DNA from: Amorphophallus konjac
Lineage: Eukaryota; Streptophyta; Magnoliopsida; Alismatales; Araceae
DNA: 64,000 nucleotides
Assembly (NCBI GenBank): GCA_022559845.1
Contig: CM040126.1
Coordinates: 226,492,641-226,556,640 of the forward strand
Reading direction: 5' to 3'
The notes under the pieces: model-generated
The model's input: the letters and a program-made list of their open reading frames with translations, nothing else
The model's database searches: none
Told to the model about the DNA's origin: nothing
Made by a program: the position numbers and the translations under genes
In this document: positions 24,939-35,894 of the stretch, piece by piece
How positions within the stretch are numbered: the stretch's first letter is position 1
Layout of the letters: every line of letters starts with the position of its first letter

Positions 24939-24950
24939 TGGTATCAGAGC
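24939..24950 (+). other. E2 primer-binding site (initiator Met tRNA)
   Basis: TGGTATCAGAGC begins three bases after the 5' LTR end CCCGCATCA. Confidence 0.92.
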
Positions 24951-25308
24951 GAGTCGAGTCTAGGGTAGTCATTACATAAGTCTTGCATAGTATAAGTCGA
25001 GTCTAGGATCATCATTTCAAAACAACAAAAAAAAGAGTGTTTCAAATTACATTTCACCCAATAGCCCGGTATATTAAAAGGCATTGCCCGAACATTAGGT
25101 TATGCCTATCGGGAAGGTAGCGTACTTGCGCGAGTGATCTTCGGGTCGCTTATCTCCGCCACGTACCGGATATTGGTTAGGTCTAAGTGCATCCTTTTGT
25201 GAGTGTTTGCATCAGTTTGTGTCTCCTAGTTCATGTGTAGTCCAATAAGAGTCAGTCGGTCTTGTCCAAGAGTCGGCATGTTCAACATGTAGTTCCCCCC
25301 AATTTCCC

Positions 25309-27180
25309 ATGGATTCCCAATCACCCGGGCCATATGGCCGTTGGTCTACTCATGGGCTTGGCAACCATCCTCTCCCCTTTCGTAGGCCCGAAGCCTCTGA
25401 TTTTTATGGCTCTGATGATCCGGGCGACTACCTCAATTGGGAGGCCGCCATGGACAAATATCTTGAATGTTACACCATGTCCGATGCCATGCAAGTTAGT
25501 TTTGCCCGAGAGAGGCTTGTCAACAAAGCCGCCTGGAAATGGGATAGCATTGAGCGCATGAGAGAGGTTAGGAGGCAAAGGCCCATTGAGTCATGGCATG
25601 AGATGAAGGACGAACTTAGGAAGGTCTACCTACCCTGCCCGGTCACCTCCAACCAACCCCACCCAATCACCTCCACCCAAGTGGGCCATAATATGAGGCA
25701 ACGCGCCGCGCATGTAGAAGAGCCTAGGTCCACGACTAAGCCGACTTCATATGGGGGAGTCCATCACATCGCTCCTACTTTAAACCCCACCATTGCCAAA
25801 CTCTTCCAAATCATTTTGGATAAGGTGGATAGGAAGTGTGATTATATTGAGTCCCTGCTTCCCCCTTGCCTACCTCCTAGCCGAGATAGAACCAAGCATG
25901 ACCCTAAGGAGGTAGCAACCGGTAGTCCCAATCCAGTGTCATCTAGAGTGCCATTTCGAGGTCCTCTCCCCATCTTGGTGGATCCTCTTCCCCCACCCAT
26001 GAGAGCTCCATTGCCTACACCCCCTGTCCGTCAAGATGATAAGGGTAAGGGTCCACTTATCAAGGAGCGTAGAGGATCACGACAATAGTGTTATCGTTGC
26101 CAGGGGTTTGGCCACTTTGCCAGACAGTGTCCCACTCGGACATCTCTAGCCCAAGGGGATAAAGGGGTTGGAGAAACCTCACTCTCCGATCTTTATTCGG
26201 AGCCACCCCAGCCACAGCTACCCGTGTTTCTAACGGGAAAGCTACTTATAGCCGAGCCACTCCTTAGCTGGCTTAAGAATGGCCTGGCCCCATCTCCCCT
26301 CCCATCTATGGACCCTATCCTACCTCTGGTGCCAATCAATTCATTTCACACCACTTTCCGATCTAGTCACTATGTGGATACATTGGATGACCTTCTTAAA
26401 GGGTTAGACCGGCAGTGGACATTTACGCACTTGTTGGCTCCAGGCTTCGACCGACCCACAGGTCGTAGTTTCACTCATCCCGCTTTAGGGTCCATCACCT
26501 CCGTGTACACCGTTGGTCATGTTACCACAGAGGTTCTTTTACTCCTCCCTATGCCGGCCGAGCCCGATTTCATTCCCATTTGCCCAAGGGAGGAATCTTA
26601 CTTTCTACCTATGACTGCCGTCCCACCTCTCACAATGAATGAAGGTGATCATTTACACCTCCAAGATTTCCAAATGTGGGACAGTGAATTGTGGAAGCCT
26701 AGTCTGAGGGGTCATACCTTCTTTGATCCCTTTGACCCATTCTCTTGTGGACCCCGTGACCCACCATATTTCCTCCACCTTTTTGAGAGAGTCCACCATC
26801 ATACCCCCACCATCTCATCTCCCTTCGTGGATGAAGGAGATCAACAACACCTTCTAGACTTCCACACATGGGATCTTGAGATGAGGGAATCCATATCGAG
26901 GGGTCACACATTCTTTGATCCCTTCGATCCCTTTCTTAGTGGGCCCCTTGGTCCACAATCTCCATTCCACTTCTTTAGGGGAGGTCACCATTATACCCCT
27001 CCCGCATGGACCGGGCCATCGGCACCCACCGAGTCCGTTCATGGGCGAGAGACACCCGACCCTCCTGTTCCACCCAAACCTCCCAAATCCAAGGGACCGT
27101 CTTATGGTTGTACCGACATTCAGTCACACTTAGGGTATGCATGGCACACCTTCGGATGTCCTGGACCACCTTGCATATGA
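25309..27180 (+). pseudogene. E2 Gag with a duplicated C-terminal segment
   Basis: One reading frame broken only by a TAG at 26086-26088. Residues encoded by 25309-25650 carry a retrotransposon-gag core (ASDFYGSDDPGDYLNWEAAM, then WHEMKDELRKVYLP). Directly after the TAG is the CCHC knuckle CYRCQGFGHFARQC. The following 1 kb is Pro/His-rich and does not show the protease or RT motifs expected next in a Ty3 element. It contains two diverged tandem copies of roughly 65-70 residues, each with GDxxHLxDFxxWD..RGHTFFDPFDPF..GP..HH.TP (about 26640-26810 and 26835-27000). I do not recognise this segment. The stop at 27178 ends the frame. Confidence 0.75.
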
Positions 27181-27264
27181 TTGGGTCGAACTAACATTAG
27201 GTTTGTTTAGGGTTGTGTGTGCATCCGTGTGTTTTTATTTTGCTAAGCATTTTAGGAGTGCATA

Positions 27265-28008
27265 GTGAGTCTGCCGAGTCTAGTGCTAGGCATGTTAGGA
27301 GTCTGCATGAGTGAGGCCAGCAATGCACGTTACAAAGAGCTAGCCGATGCCCATCGACACCACCGAGAGTTCCAAGAGGGTGAATATGTCATGATCAGGG
27401 TAAGACCTGAACGGTTTCCCTCTGGAACCGTTAAGAAGTTGCAAGCTCGCGGAGCCGGTCCCTTTAGAGTGTTGAAACACGTTGGAACCAATGCGTATGT
27501 TGTGGACCTGCCCGAGGAATATGGTTTAAGCTCTACCTTCAATGTATCGGATCTTGTTGCATATAGGGACCCAGCGGTGATCCCTAGTGAGCCTTTTGAG
27601 CCATCTCCTCCCATTGAGAGTGATCCCACACCTGAGTGTTCACCTCCAGCCCCTTTGTCATGGCAGTGTGAGCATATAGATCATATACTGAATGAGCATG
27701 TGATAGTTACCAAGAGTGGATCCTACCCGCGCTACCTAGTGCGATGGAGAGGACGACCTGCTACCGAGGACACATGGATCACACATGGAGGGTTGCAGCG
27801 GATTGATCCAGACCTTCTGGAGCGATACCGGAGTGATGCAGATCCATACTCGACAGGGTCGAGTTTCTCCCACCCGGGGAGAATTGGTGCGGACACCCGA
27901 GTAGTTGAGCGGCGCCATACACTGAGCCACCGGTACCGCACGTGGAGCACGACTCGAGCCACCTCAGCGTCCATCTGGCTCGGAGACAGCCTGGAGACGC
28001 CCCCCTGA
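27265..28008 (+). pseudogene. E2 integrase C-terminus with chromodomain, running into the 3' LTR
   Basis: The protein starts mid-domain: ELADAHRHHREFQEGEYVMI, RPERFPSGTVKKLQARGAGP and STFNVSDLVAYRD are the conserved linker after the integrase core in chromoviruses. A chromodomain follows (HIDHILNEHVI, YLVRWRGRPATEDTWI, IDPDLLERY). The catalytic core and everything upstream to Gag is missing. The frame crosses the PPT and continues about 120 bp into the 3' LTR before stopping at 28008. Retention of the chromodomain without an integrase core is the odd feature. It may be a relic of an internal deletion. Confidence 0.8.
27874..27884 (+). other. Polypurine tract of E2
   Basis: CGGGGAGAAT directly precedes the 3' LTR start TGGTGCGG. 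Confidence 0.75.
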
Positions 28009-30158
28009 GTCCCGGCATTTATCATATTTAGTTAGACTTTATGTGTGTGTAATTTGTGTTTATTTCATTGTATGCGGTTTGCTATTTTGATTGTAAGAGG
28101 GGCTTATGTGCAATTTGGACCCCGTGGGCCCCACGGGCCCCCCAGGCCCCATCCCATTGAGCCACCTCACCCATGGGCCCCATGTGGGGTCAGTCAACAT
28201 GTCAAATGGAGACTTCTAGATGGGTGGGCTAAGTGGGGGACAAGGGACTTGGAAAGTCCACATTTGGCCACCCACCCCACCTACCATGTCAAGCTTGTTC
28301 CCCCCTAGTCAATAGGCTGTCCCCCCCTTATTTTTTTATTGTAATTTTTGTGGAATGATCACATGGCATCCCAGCCCTCCATCTCACACCCCTAGATCCA
28401 ACGGTGGAGGATGGATTAGATGGGTGACCTATATATACTTGTATTTTCCCATTTTCATGAATTAATGCCATTTGAACTTGGAAAATTGCTTGAGCAAAGG
28501 CTTAGGCCGCCCCTCTCTCCCCCTTGAAGCTGTGAAGGCTTCCCTCTGGAGGTGTGACTCCTCCCCTTATCATTCCGGTCGCCGCCGTCGCCGCCACGAG
28601 CCGCCACCGCACCGCCACCGCCATCAACGGAGTTCTGCCTGCGCAGTACCATAGCAACTTCCACGAAATTTCCAACTCCGCCACGAGCTCTGATCGACCT
28701 GGGGATTTTACTGGAAGTTCCATAGGTGTCAAGGATGTCCCAAAAAAATTGGTTTGTCATTCAGATCCCGTTCCATATTTTTAGATTTTCGTCCACTCTT
28801 CCATTTCAGTTCTGCCAGCAGTCTGTCCAGATTCATCTCCGCCCTGAGTTTTAGGTCTTAGGTCCACTTTTTGATTTTTTTTGGTTCGCCCAATTTTACT
28901 GGATCTTCCTTCCACCAACCCCTTCATCCAAAATTTTTCTAAATTTATAGTTCATCCATTTCATATTTTCCACAAATCATTCTCAGATCCACTTGAAGTT
29001 CTGTCCACCCATTCCCAGATCCGACCACCAGACACTCCAAAATTCCTATCAAATCACCACCACCTCCAAATCTAATTCTAAAATTGTCCCAGCTTCGTGG
29101 TTTGCTTATCTACAACTTTGAAGAAGAGCTCGAAGTCTGAATCCCATTGTAAGTAAGTGGTCAATGGCCGTTTACAGGGAACTGATGTGCTGAACTGAGA
29201 GTTCTGGAACTATGTAGCAGAGAATTGAAAATTAGTTAAGGTCCAGGTCCGCGCAGGTTCAGAGGAATCCACTAGCCCTAGGTTGGAGGATTTTGAGTCC
29301 TCTTTCCAACGGCGCTGGTTTCGTCGCATTCCGGCGACGGGGCTGATTGCAGCGGTTGATTTCGCCGGAGCGTGCGCCTGAAAACAGCAAGCAAAAGTCC
29401 GTGGGCAGCATTCCACAAGCTTGGAGATCGGAGTTGTTCGACCACCGATCGGTGTTCCCGGCCGACCGCCTTCCATGGAGGCGTGCCACAAGGGGTCCCC
29501 AGCATAGTGGGTCCCACTCCTGCAGATCCGGAGGCCAGCGCCACCCGTGGGCCCTGCGGGCCCGCAGAACCCGCCGTTTCGAAAGCACGAAAACGCGGAG
29601 TTCTGCACCGCCGGGCGACATCAAGATGCTGCCTGTCAACCCGATTTGCGTGATTCCCGGACCCCACATGTGACCTTTTATCTCCCTGCGTGGAGTGGGT
29701 CAAATCATTGTACTGTTGTAAAATTGTTTAACCGGGGATCCGTAATTCGGCCGGGGTTGTCTTCGCCACGCCGGGTGCGTGGAGGTACGGTCTTAACTTC
29801 TCGGCATTCGCTTGCTAGTTTAGTATATGGTCTTTTGCCGCTGCCGAGAGTGTAGGTACTAGCTCGTGTGTCCATGTCACCGCTGTGAGAGTGAGAGTGA
29901 CCCGTCCCGTGACTCGATCCGAGTCCGGAAGTTGAGTCGGACTACCCTTGACCTCCGCCGGTTCCTTAACCGCGCACGGTCTGCGCTTTCCCTCGCTTGG
30001 GACGACGAGTGAGCTTCACTTCTGTTAGCGACGTTTTGCCATTAGGAGCTCGTAGTGTCGGGCTTAGTGTCTCCCTGGTGTGTGCTGCTGGTCACGTCTT
30101 CATCTAGAGTCCGAGGGTGGCACCTAATAGTGTCGTCTCCCGTGTCCGTCCCGCATCA
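27885..30158 (+). repeat. 3' LTR of E2 (2274 bp)
   Basis: Starts TGGTGCGGACACCCG and ends CCGTCCCGCATCA, followed by the TSD CATCC. A TATA-like CCTATATATACTTG lies near 28427-28440. It is uninterrupted and gives the reference for the split 5' copy. Confidence 0.95.
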
Positions 30159-31167
30159 CATCCGAACATTCCTCCCCGGCAGGGGAAGTTCCCTCTCACA
30201 TGGAGAAAAATGCCGCTCTTCTGCTGAAGAATCGCCAGTCGACCGAGGAATTGGTGACGCCGAAGAATGTCGAATGGTGCCTCCTTATGCGGCTGAAACC
30301 GTCAGGTATCACCACTCGGATTTTTCTTCAGGGGTGGGAATCATCTCTCTTTTCCTGACCATGCCTTCTTCTCTGTTGTAGACATCGGGCGGGAGCCTCT
30401 GAAGGAGGCTACTGAGGTCGTCGATCTTGGAGATGACTCGGCTGCCGATGAGCCTGACGCTCTTGTGGATCGCTCCCAAGCCCGGGATAAGGGCAAGGGG
30501 GCGGCATCCGAGGGGACTTCACGACCGAGCGGTGCAAAGCGCAAGGATCCCATGGAGGGAAAGTTGCGGGAAGCCGCGAAGGCCAGGAAATGGGCCAAGA
30601 AGGCCGGCCTACTGGCCACTGCCGGGGGCGACTCTAGCTCGGCGGCGCTCCCCTCTCAGGGGCAAGATGGGGCCGACCCTACTGGGCCGGCTCCCCCATC
30701 CACCGGGCGAGAGGGGGCCGAGGAGACCAGGGGCCCCTCAGAGGGTGGTGACGGTGGGTCGGCTCTCCCCTCGGTGGGAACAGAGGGGGCCGGAGCTGAA
30801 GTAGACGAGGCCGAGACTGGGGGGCCGATCGAGGTTGGCGATGTCTCGGGCAGTGAAACGCGGGCCGAGACAGTTGAGGTTGGGGGTTCGCCTGCAAGGG
30901 CGTCGCAACCCCAAACATCGGTGGCGCTCGGGGCGACTGGCCTTGCTGCGTCGGTCGAGGTTGGGGGTTTGCCTACGGAGGCGTCGCAACCCCAAACATC
31001 GGTGGCGCCCGGGGTGACCGAGCTTGCTGCGTCGATCGAGGTTGGGGGTTCACCTATGGAGGCGTCGCAACCCCAACCGATCGTAGTGCGCAGAGAGGCC
31101 ATTTCAGCAGCTTGGTCCGGGCCTTCCGGCGCGGGACCAGGGGCGGATCGGGTGTCCATGCCGGATG

Positions 31168-33461
31168 ATGTGACACAACCTAGGACTTAAACAAACAAGC
31201 ACAATCGCAATCAAACGGACCGATGTCGGCGACCGCTCACCCGATGCTCACCAAGACCCGGGGTAACTTGGCAATGCCAAGTGGAGGAAGTGGCGTTGGA
31301 CCCTTGCTGGTAGAGGGCCAGCAAGACCAATGTTTGATTCCCAATGGATGTGGATGCCCAATTCAAGGGGGCCGACAAAGTGCCAAAGGCACCGGTGATT
31401 CTCTTCCCACGGTGATCACTCAAGACAACGGGGCTTGAGGATCGAGCTCTCACTCGCATAACCAGCGGAACTAGAACGAATATTGAAAGACAAGCACTAA
31501 ATGGAGTGAAGGATTGAGCACTTACTCGACCGGTTTGAAGAAATCGGTCCCGGTCGGAGACGAGGGCGAGCGGGGAGGCGAGTGGATCCCCACACGCCGC
31601 GTCGGGGTAGCTTGACCTGCCCAAACAAGTTACACCACTACACCTCTCGCATGAGGGGGATCTTGGGGTGGGGGTTAATGAGATTACAAACAATACTACC
31701 TCCACGCAGGGAGGGGCCTTCAGCCGGCCAAGCGGGGCGGGGAAATTAGACTAAAGAGGGATGACTAAGTAACGGCACCGAATCTGCTTGCTGTCTGCGA
31801 ATAGGGACAGATAGTCGGTGTTGCTGCTGTAGAACCCGCTCAGAAATTTTGCTGGTGGCAAGACCGGTGGGAAAATCTTTGTAGCTGAGAAGGGAATGCC
31901 TCAGAATTTCTTTAATTTCTTCTAGAGTCTATGCTGGCCAGGATGGAGGTTTGAACAGAGCCTCAGATTCTCTGACCGGCAGCTGCAGACTTCTAACAGC
32001 AGATTGCAGAGAATGCCCCGGTAGCTCCCGACCTCGGAATCAAGCGCCGTCAGAGTCGTTGGAATCGTGGACGAGTCCTCTTCGCAGTAAAACTGACGGG
32101 GAAGCCAACCGATGTCGGAGAAGACTAGGGGATGCAGAACAATGGCAACTGATCGGTGCAGACTGTGGGTAGCAGATCTGTGTAGCTAAGGGAGAAAAAT
32201 GAGAACTCTGGATCACGAACGCCGAATGAAGTTTTGTTTCTTGATTCTAGAAGTAGACTGGGCGATGAAGAATTTTGAAGAAGAACTCATGGGCTGATTC
32301 CTCCGGGGTTCGTCGTGGCAGAGCTTCTCATCTGGCTCAGGTTCTCAGCCGAGGCAGAACTGCGCAGTTGTGGGAGAATGGACCTCCTGGACGGCTCGGA
32401 GATCGGAAGAAGATGAAACCACTTCTGTTGCGAAGGAGACTGGTAGACGCTTCCGACGATGACTCTTGGGTCTTCAAACTCGTCAGAGGAAGTGGTGGTG
32501 GCCGCTGCAAGTCGCTGGTTCATCTGTAACCTCTTGACAGCAAACTGTAACTTCGAAGTAGCTTCCAATGACCAAGAAAGAAGAAGGGGAAGGGGGTAGA
32601 TGAGTGTGGGAGTGACCCCTGGTTGTAAGGGGGTCTTGGAGGGGATGTTCTAAGGTGTGGGAGGTGGAGAATAAGGTCTGGAAGAGGGTCCAACAGATGG
32701 TGGTAGTGGGGGCTGCGAATTTGGGAAGGTGGGTGAGAGGGAAAGGGTATTTGAAAATGGGTTTAAGGGTGGGGTTAATTTGTTTGTCTTGGGAATGGGG
32801 GGGGTTGTGTTGGGGAAGGGAATGGGTGCTTGGGGTAGTGGGAAGGGTGCTTGGGAAAGTGGGAGGGGTAGTTGGGGGTTGGATGGTGAGGAGAGGATTG
32901 GTGGAGGGGGTCTTGGGAAGGGATGGAGTATTGATGAGGGTTGTGGGGAATGGGAAGAGGCTTAAATGGGGTAGGTGGGGAGTGGAGGTGGTTGGGAAGG
33001 GAGGAGAGAGAAGAAAATTTGAATTTGGGTGTTGAGGAGAGAGAAAGTGGAGTGAAAAAGAGAGATTAAGAGAGGGAAGGGTGGGGAATCTCTCCCCTAG
33101 GGTTTCTCACCCAAAAAATGGAATCACTCCACTAGATAAGAAGTGTAAACTCTCAAAATGGCAAGTTTTTCATTCACGGATTCATTAAGTTGAAATGGGG
33201 GGGAATGGGGTCCTATATATAGGAAACCCACATTTCTACAAAAGTCCCTGCCAATTGACTCAATGACAAATAACCGAGGGGGTAGGGGAGAGCCCTTGGG
33301 CCAAGCCCAATGAATTGGGCCCAATAGCTAACTAGACAACCTAATGACACTCAAACTTAGGGAAATGAACACAAGACCTAGGAACATGACTCAAATAAAA
33401 GGGAAAATACATCAAATGACTCAAATAAAAATTACATAGGACTCAAAATTAAATGACTAGA
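31168..33461. mobile_element. Unclassified 2.29-kb insert with a 12-bp flanking duplication
   Basis: CCATGCCGGATG occurs at 31156-31167 and again at 33462-33473, and the E1 antisense ORF continues across the two. The insert carries no recognisable protein. Its right part, read on the minus strand, has a TATA-like CCTATATATAGGACCC near 33225-33210. A strongly G-rich tract spans about 32640-33075. Ends show no clear inverted repeat, poly-A or TG..CA with a 5-bp TSD. A 12-bp duplication is long for an LTR element and close to Mutator-type or retroposon values. Class left open. Confidence 0.5.
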
Positions 33462-34787
33462 CCATGCCGGATGCAACCGGGGCGAGGAGATGAGCTGTGA
33501 ACGTGGGCATGGGAGGTGATGTCCCCATCACCGGAGGCCTTGGAGAGGCTCGGCATCTCGAGCAATCTGTACAAGCTCTGCCGCGAGGTATCCGTGAGGA
33601 TGAGAGGAGGAGATAGGCGCCATTCTCCTTCCGGGGTACTCGACATCATCATGGAGGGCGGTCTGATCATGGCCCAGATGGGGGCCACCATGGCGGAGAC
33701 CTACGCCTAGACGGAGTCAGAGCGGTCGAATCTCGCCTGGACTCTCGGAGGGTGCGAGAGGAAACTAGCCCGACTCAATGAGACACACGAGGGGCTTCAA
33801 CGGGAGTTCTCCGCGATCAGGGATTTGGCGCGGTCGAGCCGGCTGGAAGCCAGAGTGTTGACCGAGCAGTTGGCCAAGGCTCGGGAGTCGCTCGAGAGGA
33901 AAAACAAACTCCTTGAGGAGGAGCGCCTTCACCATCTCGAGCTAGACGGCCATTGGGAGGCTGAGCGCGCTGAGCTGCTGGATCGGGCGGAGGCAGCGGA
34001 GCGCCGTCGTTCGGAGGCCGAGGCGGACGAGCTGAGGCGGAGAAACGATCAGTCGAGGCCAAACAGAAGTCGATCGAGCTCGAGGAGCGGGCGGCCGAGG
34101 CCGAGCGGAAGTCGATCGAGCTAGAGGAGCGGGCGACCGAGGCCGAGCGAAAGTCGATCGAGCTCGAGGAGCTGGCGGCCGGGGCCGAGCGAAAGTCGAT
34201 CGAGGCAGAGAGACGGATGGCGGAGGTAGAGGAGCGAGCGTCCGAGGCGGAGCGGAAGTCGGCCGAACTTGCTGAAAGGATGGGGCAGGTCGGGGCGGAG
34301 GTGATCGAGCAATACAGGGGCTCAGAGGCCTACCGAGCCAACCTTTAGGAAGCTGCCCTTCTGTACTACGAGATAGTGCTTCGCCGAGGCGCCCGCAAGG
34401 GGTTCAAGCTGGGTTATCGCCAGGCAGTGGGTTATGCCGACGAGCGAGACTCTGGGATCGATTTCCCCTCGGGCCAGTGCTATGACTCGGAGGAGTCGGC
34501 TTCTAGCTCTTCTGCGTCGGGCGGGGAAGATCCAGAGGGCTCTCCTCCGGCGGGGTCACCAACTCCGACTGCCTCGGGAGGGCTCGCGACCGAGGCAGTT
34601 CTCGCACAGGCGAGGTCAGTGCCTGGGTCGGCCATCACCGAGGGTGCCGGGGGCAAAATACCCACACCTGCCGTTCCCGAGCTTCAAAGTGGGCCCGAGG
34701 CCTGATGTATTTTGCCTTGTTTTGCCTCTTTCTCCGTTTGTCTCTTTTCCTTTTCTGAAAAAAAGAAAGATTTTCTTTTTGTGAGGC

Positions 34788-34793
34788 AATAAA
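34788..34793 (+). terminator. Candidate poly(A) signal of the E1 antisense ORF
   Basis: AATAAA lies about 85 bp after the ORF's terminal stop (34703-34705), following a T-rich stretch. Consistent with an independent sense-strand transcript opposite to gag-pol. Confidence 0.4.
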
Positions 34794-35894
34794 TGACTTA
34801 CTTGCTTCTTGCGTTCCTTGCCGTAATTTGGCTAGCATATCGGTAGTAGTTGGAAAGTGCCGATACGTCCTGTGTGATTTTCGCATGCCGGTTGGATGGA
34901 TTCCTGATAGGGTGTCCTTCCGTTTTCTCACGCTTTGAATGTCAGGCCGCTTCGTGTATCCCGCAGAGGCGAAAAATGAGGGATCTGAGGTGACCGTTCA
35001 GAGGGGAAAAATCCTTTGGCGTGTTTTCGAGGGGGGAGTCATTTAAGGCAAGTAGCCTCCCTTAGCCTTAAAAAAGACCGAAGGGTGTCCCTTCCCCTCC
35101 ACCGCTTAGGATTTTCGCTAACAGTCTTTCCTCGCCCCTTCTCCACGTTGCGCTGTGCCGTTGCATTCGGAGCATGGAGGATCCTTCGGAAGACGACGCT
35201 GTCGGTGATGAAGGAGCAGAGAGTTCTTGCTGCCTTGGGCTGTTGAGCAGGTCCGATGGTCGTCGCGCGGGGTTGAACTGGGTCCGATGGTCGTCGCGTG
35301 GATCTGAGGAGGGTTCGATGTGCGGAGGCACGCCGTTTACCCTTTATCAGTTCCCGCGAGGCTTCCCGGGGGGCGCCGAGATGGAGGACAGATGGGGGCA
35401 TCCGGGACACCCGTCGCCACTCTCTCTCTGCTCGCTCCAGGGGGGGAGGAAGCAAATTAAGCTCCCTCCTTTCTGGGCCCTCTCCTGTCATTTCTTTCAC
35501 TCTGCGGAGGCTGCTTGCTCTCTGTACGTTCCAAAGAAATGGCAGGTTGGAAAGGAGGAGGCCTTCATGGGCGTTCCTTCCCTCTTCCCCTTCCAAGTTC
35601 AACTTGGAAGGTAGCCTTCCTTCTTTTTAATCCCTCCGTCACCTTTGTCACGGGCCACCCGAGCCAACTGGGTCGATCACCCTTTGACCGAGCCAGTTTC
35701 TACGCGAGGCAGAGTCAGTGGCTGGACGCAAGGAGATCAAGACCAAGTCGGCCGAGTGATGGCCTCTTGCAGTGGTGCTAGGTGGATTTTTTTTTGCTTT
35801 TTGCTATGCAATGTACTGGCTTTCGCCTTTCTGATGTACCAACAATTGAATGAAAAGAAAAGAGTTTTATTTCCCTCAAATTGTTTGCACGGCT
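34794..35894. other. E1 spacer between the antisense ORF and integrase
   Basis: The convergent 3' ends of the antisense ORF and integrase meet here. ORFs on both strands (for example 35039-35602 minus and 35174-35614 plus) overlap and lack known motifs. The stretch belongs to E1 by position. TTGAATGAAAAGAAAAGAG near 35850 may serve in transcript ending. Confidence 0.4.

Larger units (their letters stand above)
12879..30158 (+). mobile_element. E2: non-autonomous chromovirus-like Ty3 element
   Basis: Bounded by a perfect CATCC duplication (12874-12878 and 30159-30163). LTRs start TGGTGCGGAC and end CCCGCATCA; the 5' LTR is split by E3 at 13130-22906. Without E3 the element is about 7.5 kb. 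It has an initiator-Met PBS, a Gag ORF with a CCHC knuckle, a repeat-containing extension, and an integrase C-terminal tail with a chromodomain. No protease, RT, RNase H or integrase core is visible, so it must have moved with enzymes from another element. It lies in the antisense ORF of E1. Confidence 0.9.
12098..34705 (+). pseudogene. Antisense extra ORF of E1 (putative gypsy-type transposon ORF), spliced, interrupted
   Basis: It runs opposite to gag-pol, between integrase and the 3' LTR. The N-terminal part (12098-12878) matches what I know of the 'putative gypsy type transposon' family, with PLRYSFAAAAPYETSLDD, FCxHxGIFPSLDLFHYFFEL-like spacing and FFWVKAEAVGESWRYQV. A frameshift near 12770 separates these parts. 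E2 splits it at 12879. After E2 it resumes at 30164, and a 76-bp GT..AG intron (30306-30381) joins it in frame to 30382-31155, an acidic, low-complexity region. A 2.3-kb insert splits it again, and 33474-34705 encodes a coiled coil. Within that, 34047-34270 holds a 14-residue repeat (EAERKSIELEERAA), about six copies, equal to two heptads each. Frameshifts and stops make it non-functional. The biological role of such ORFs is unknown. Confidence 0.72.

Noticed and set aside
32655..33035. 126-codon Gly/Val-rich ORF
   Set aside because: Product of the G-rich tract; no family resemblance.
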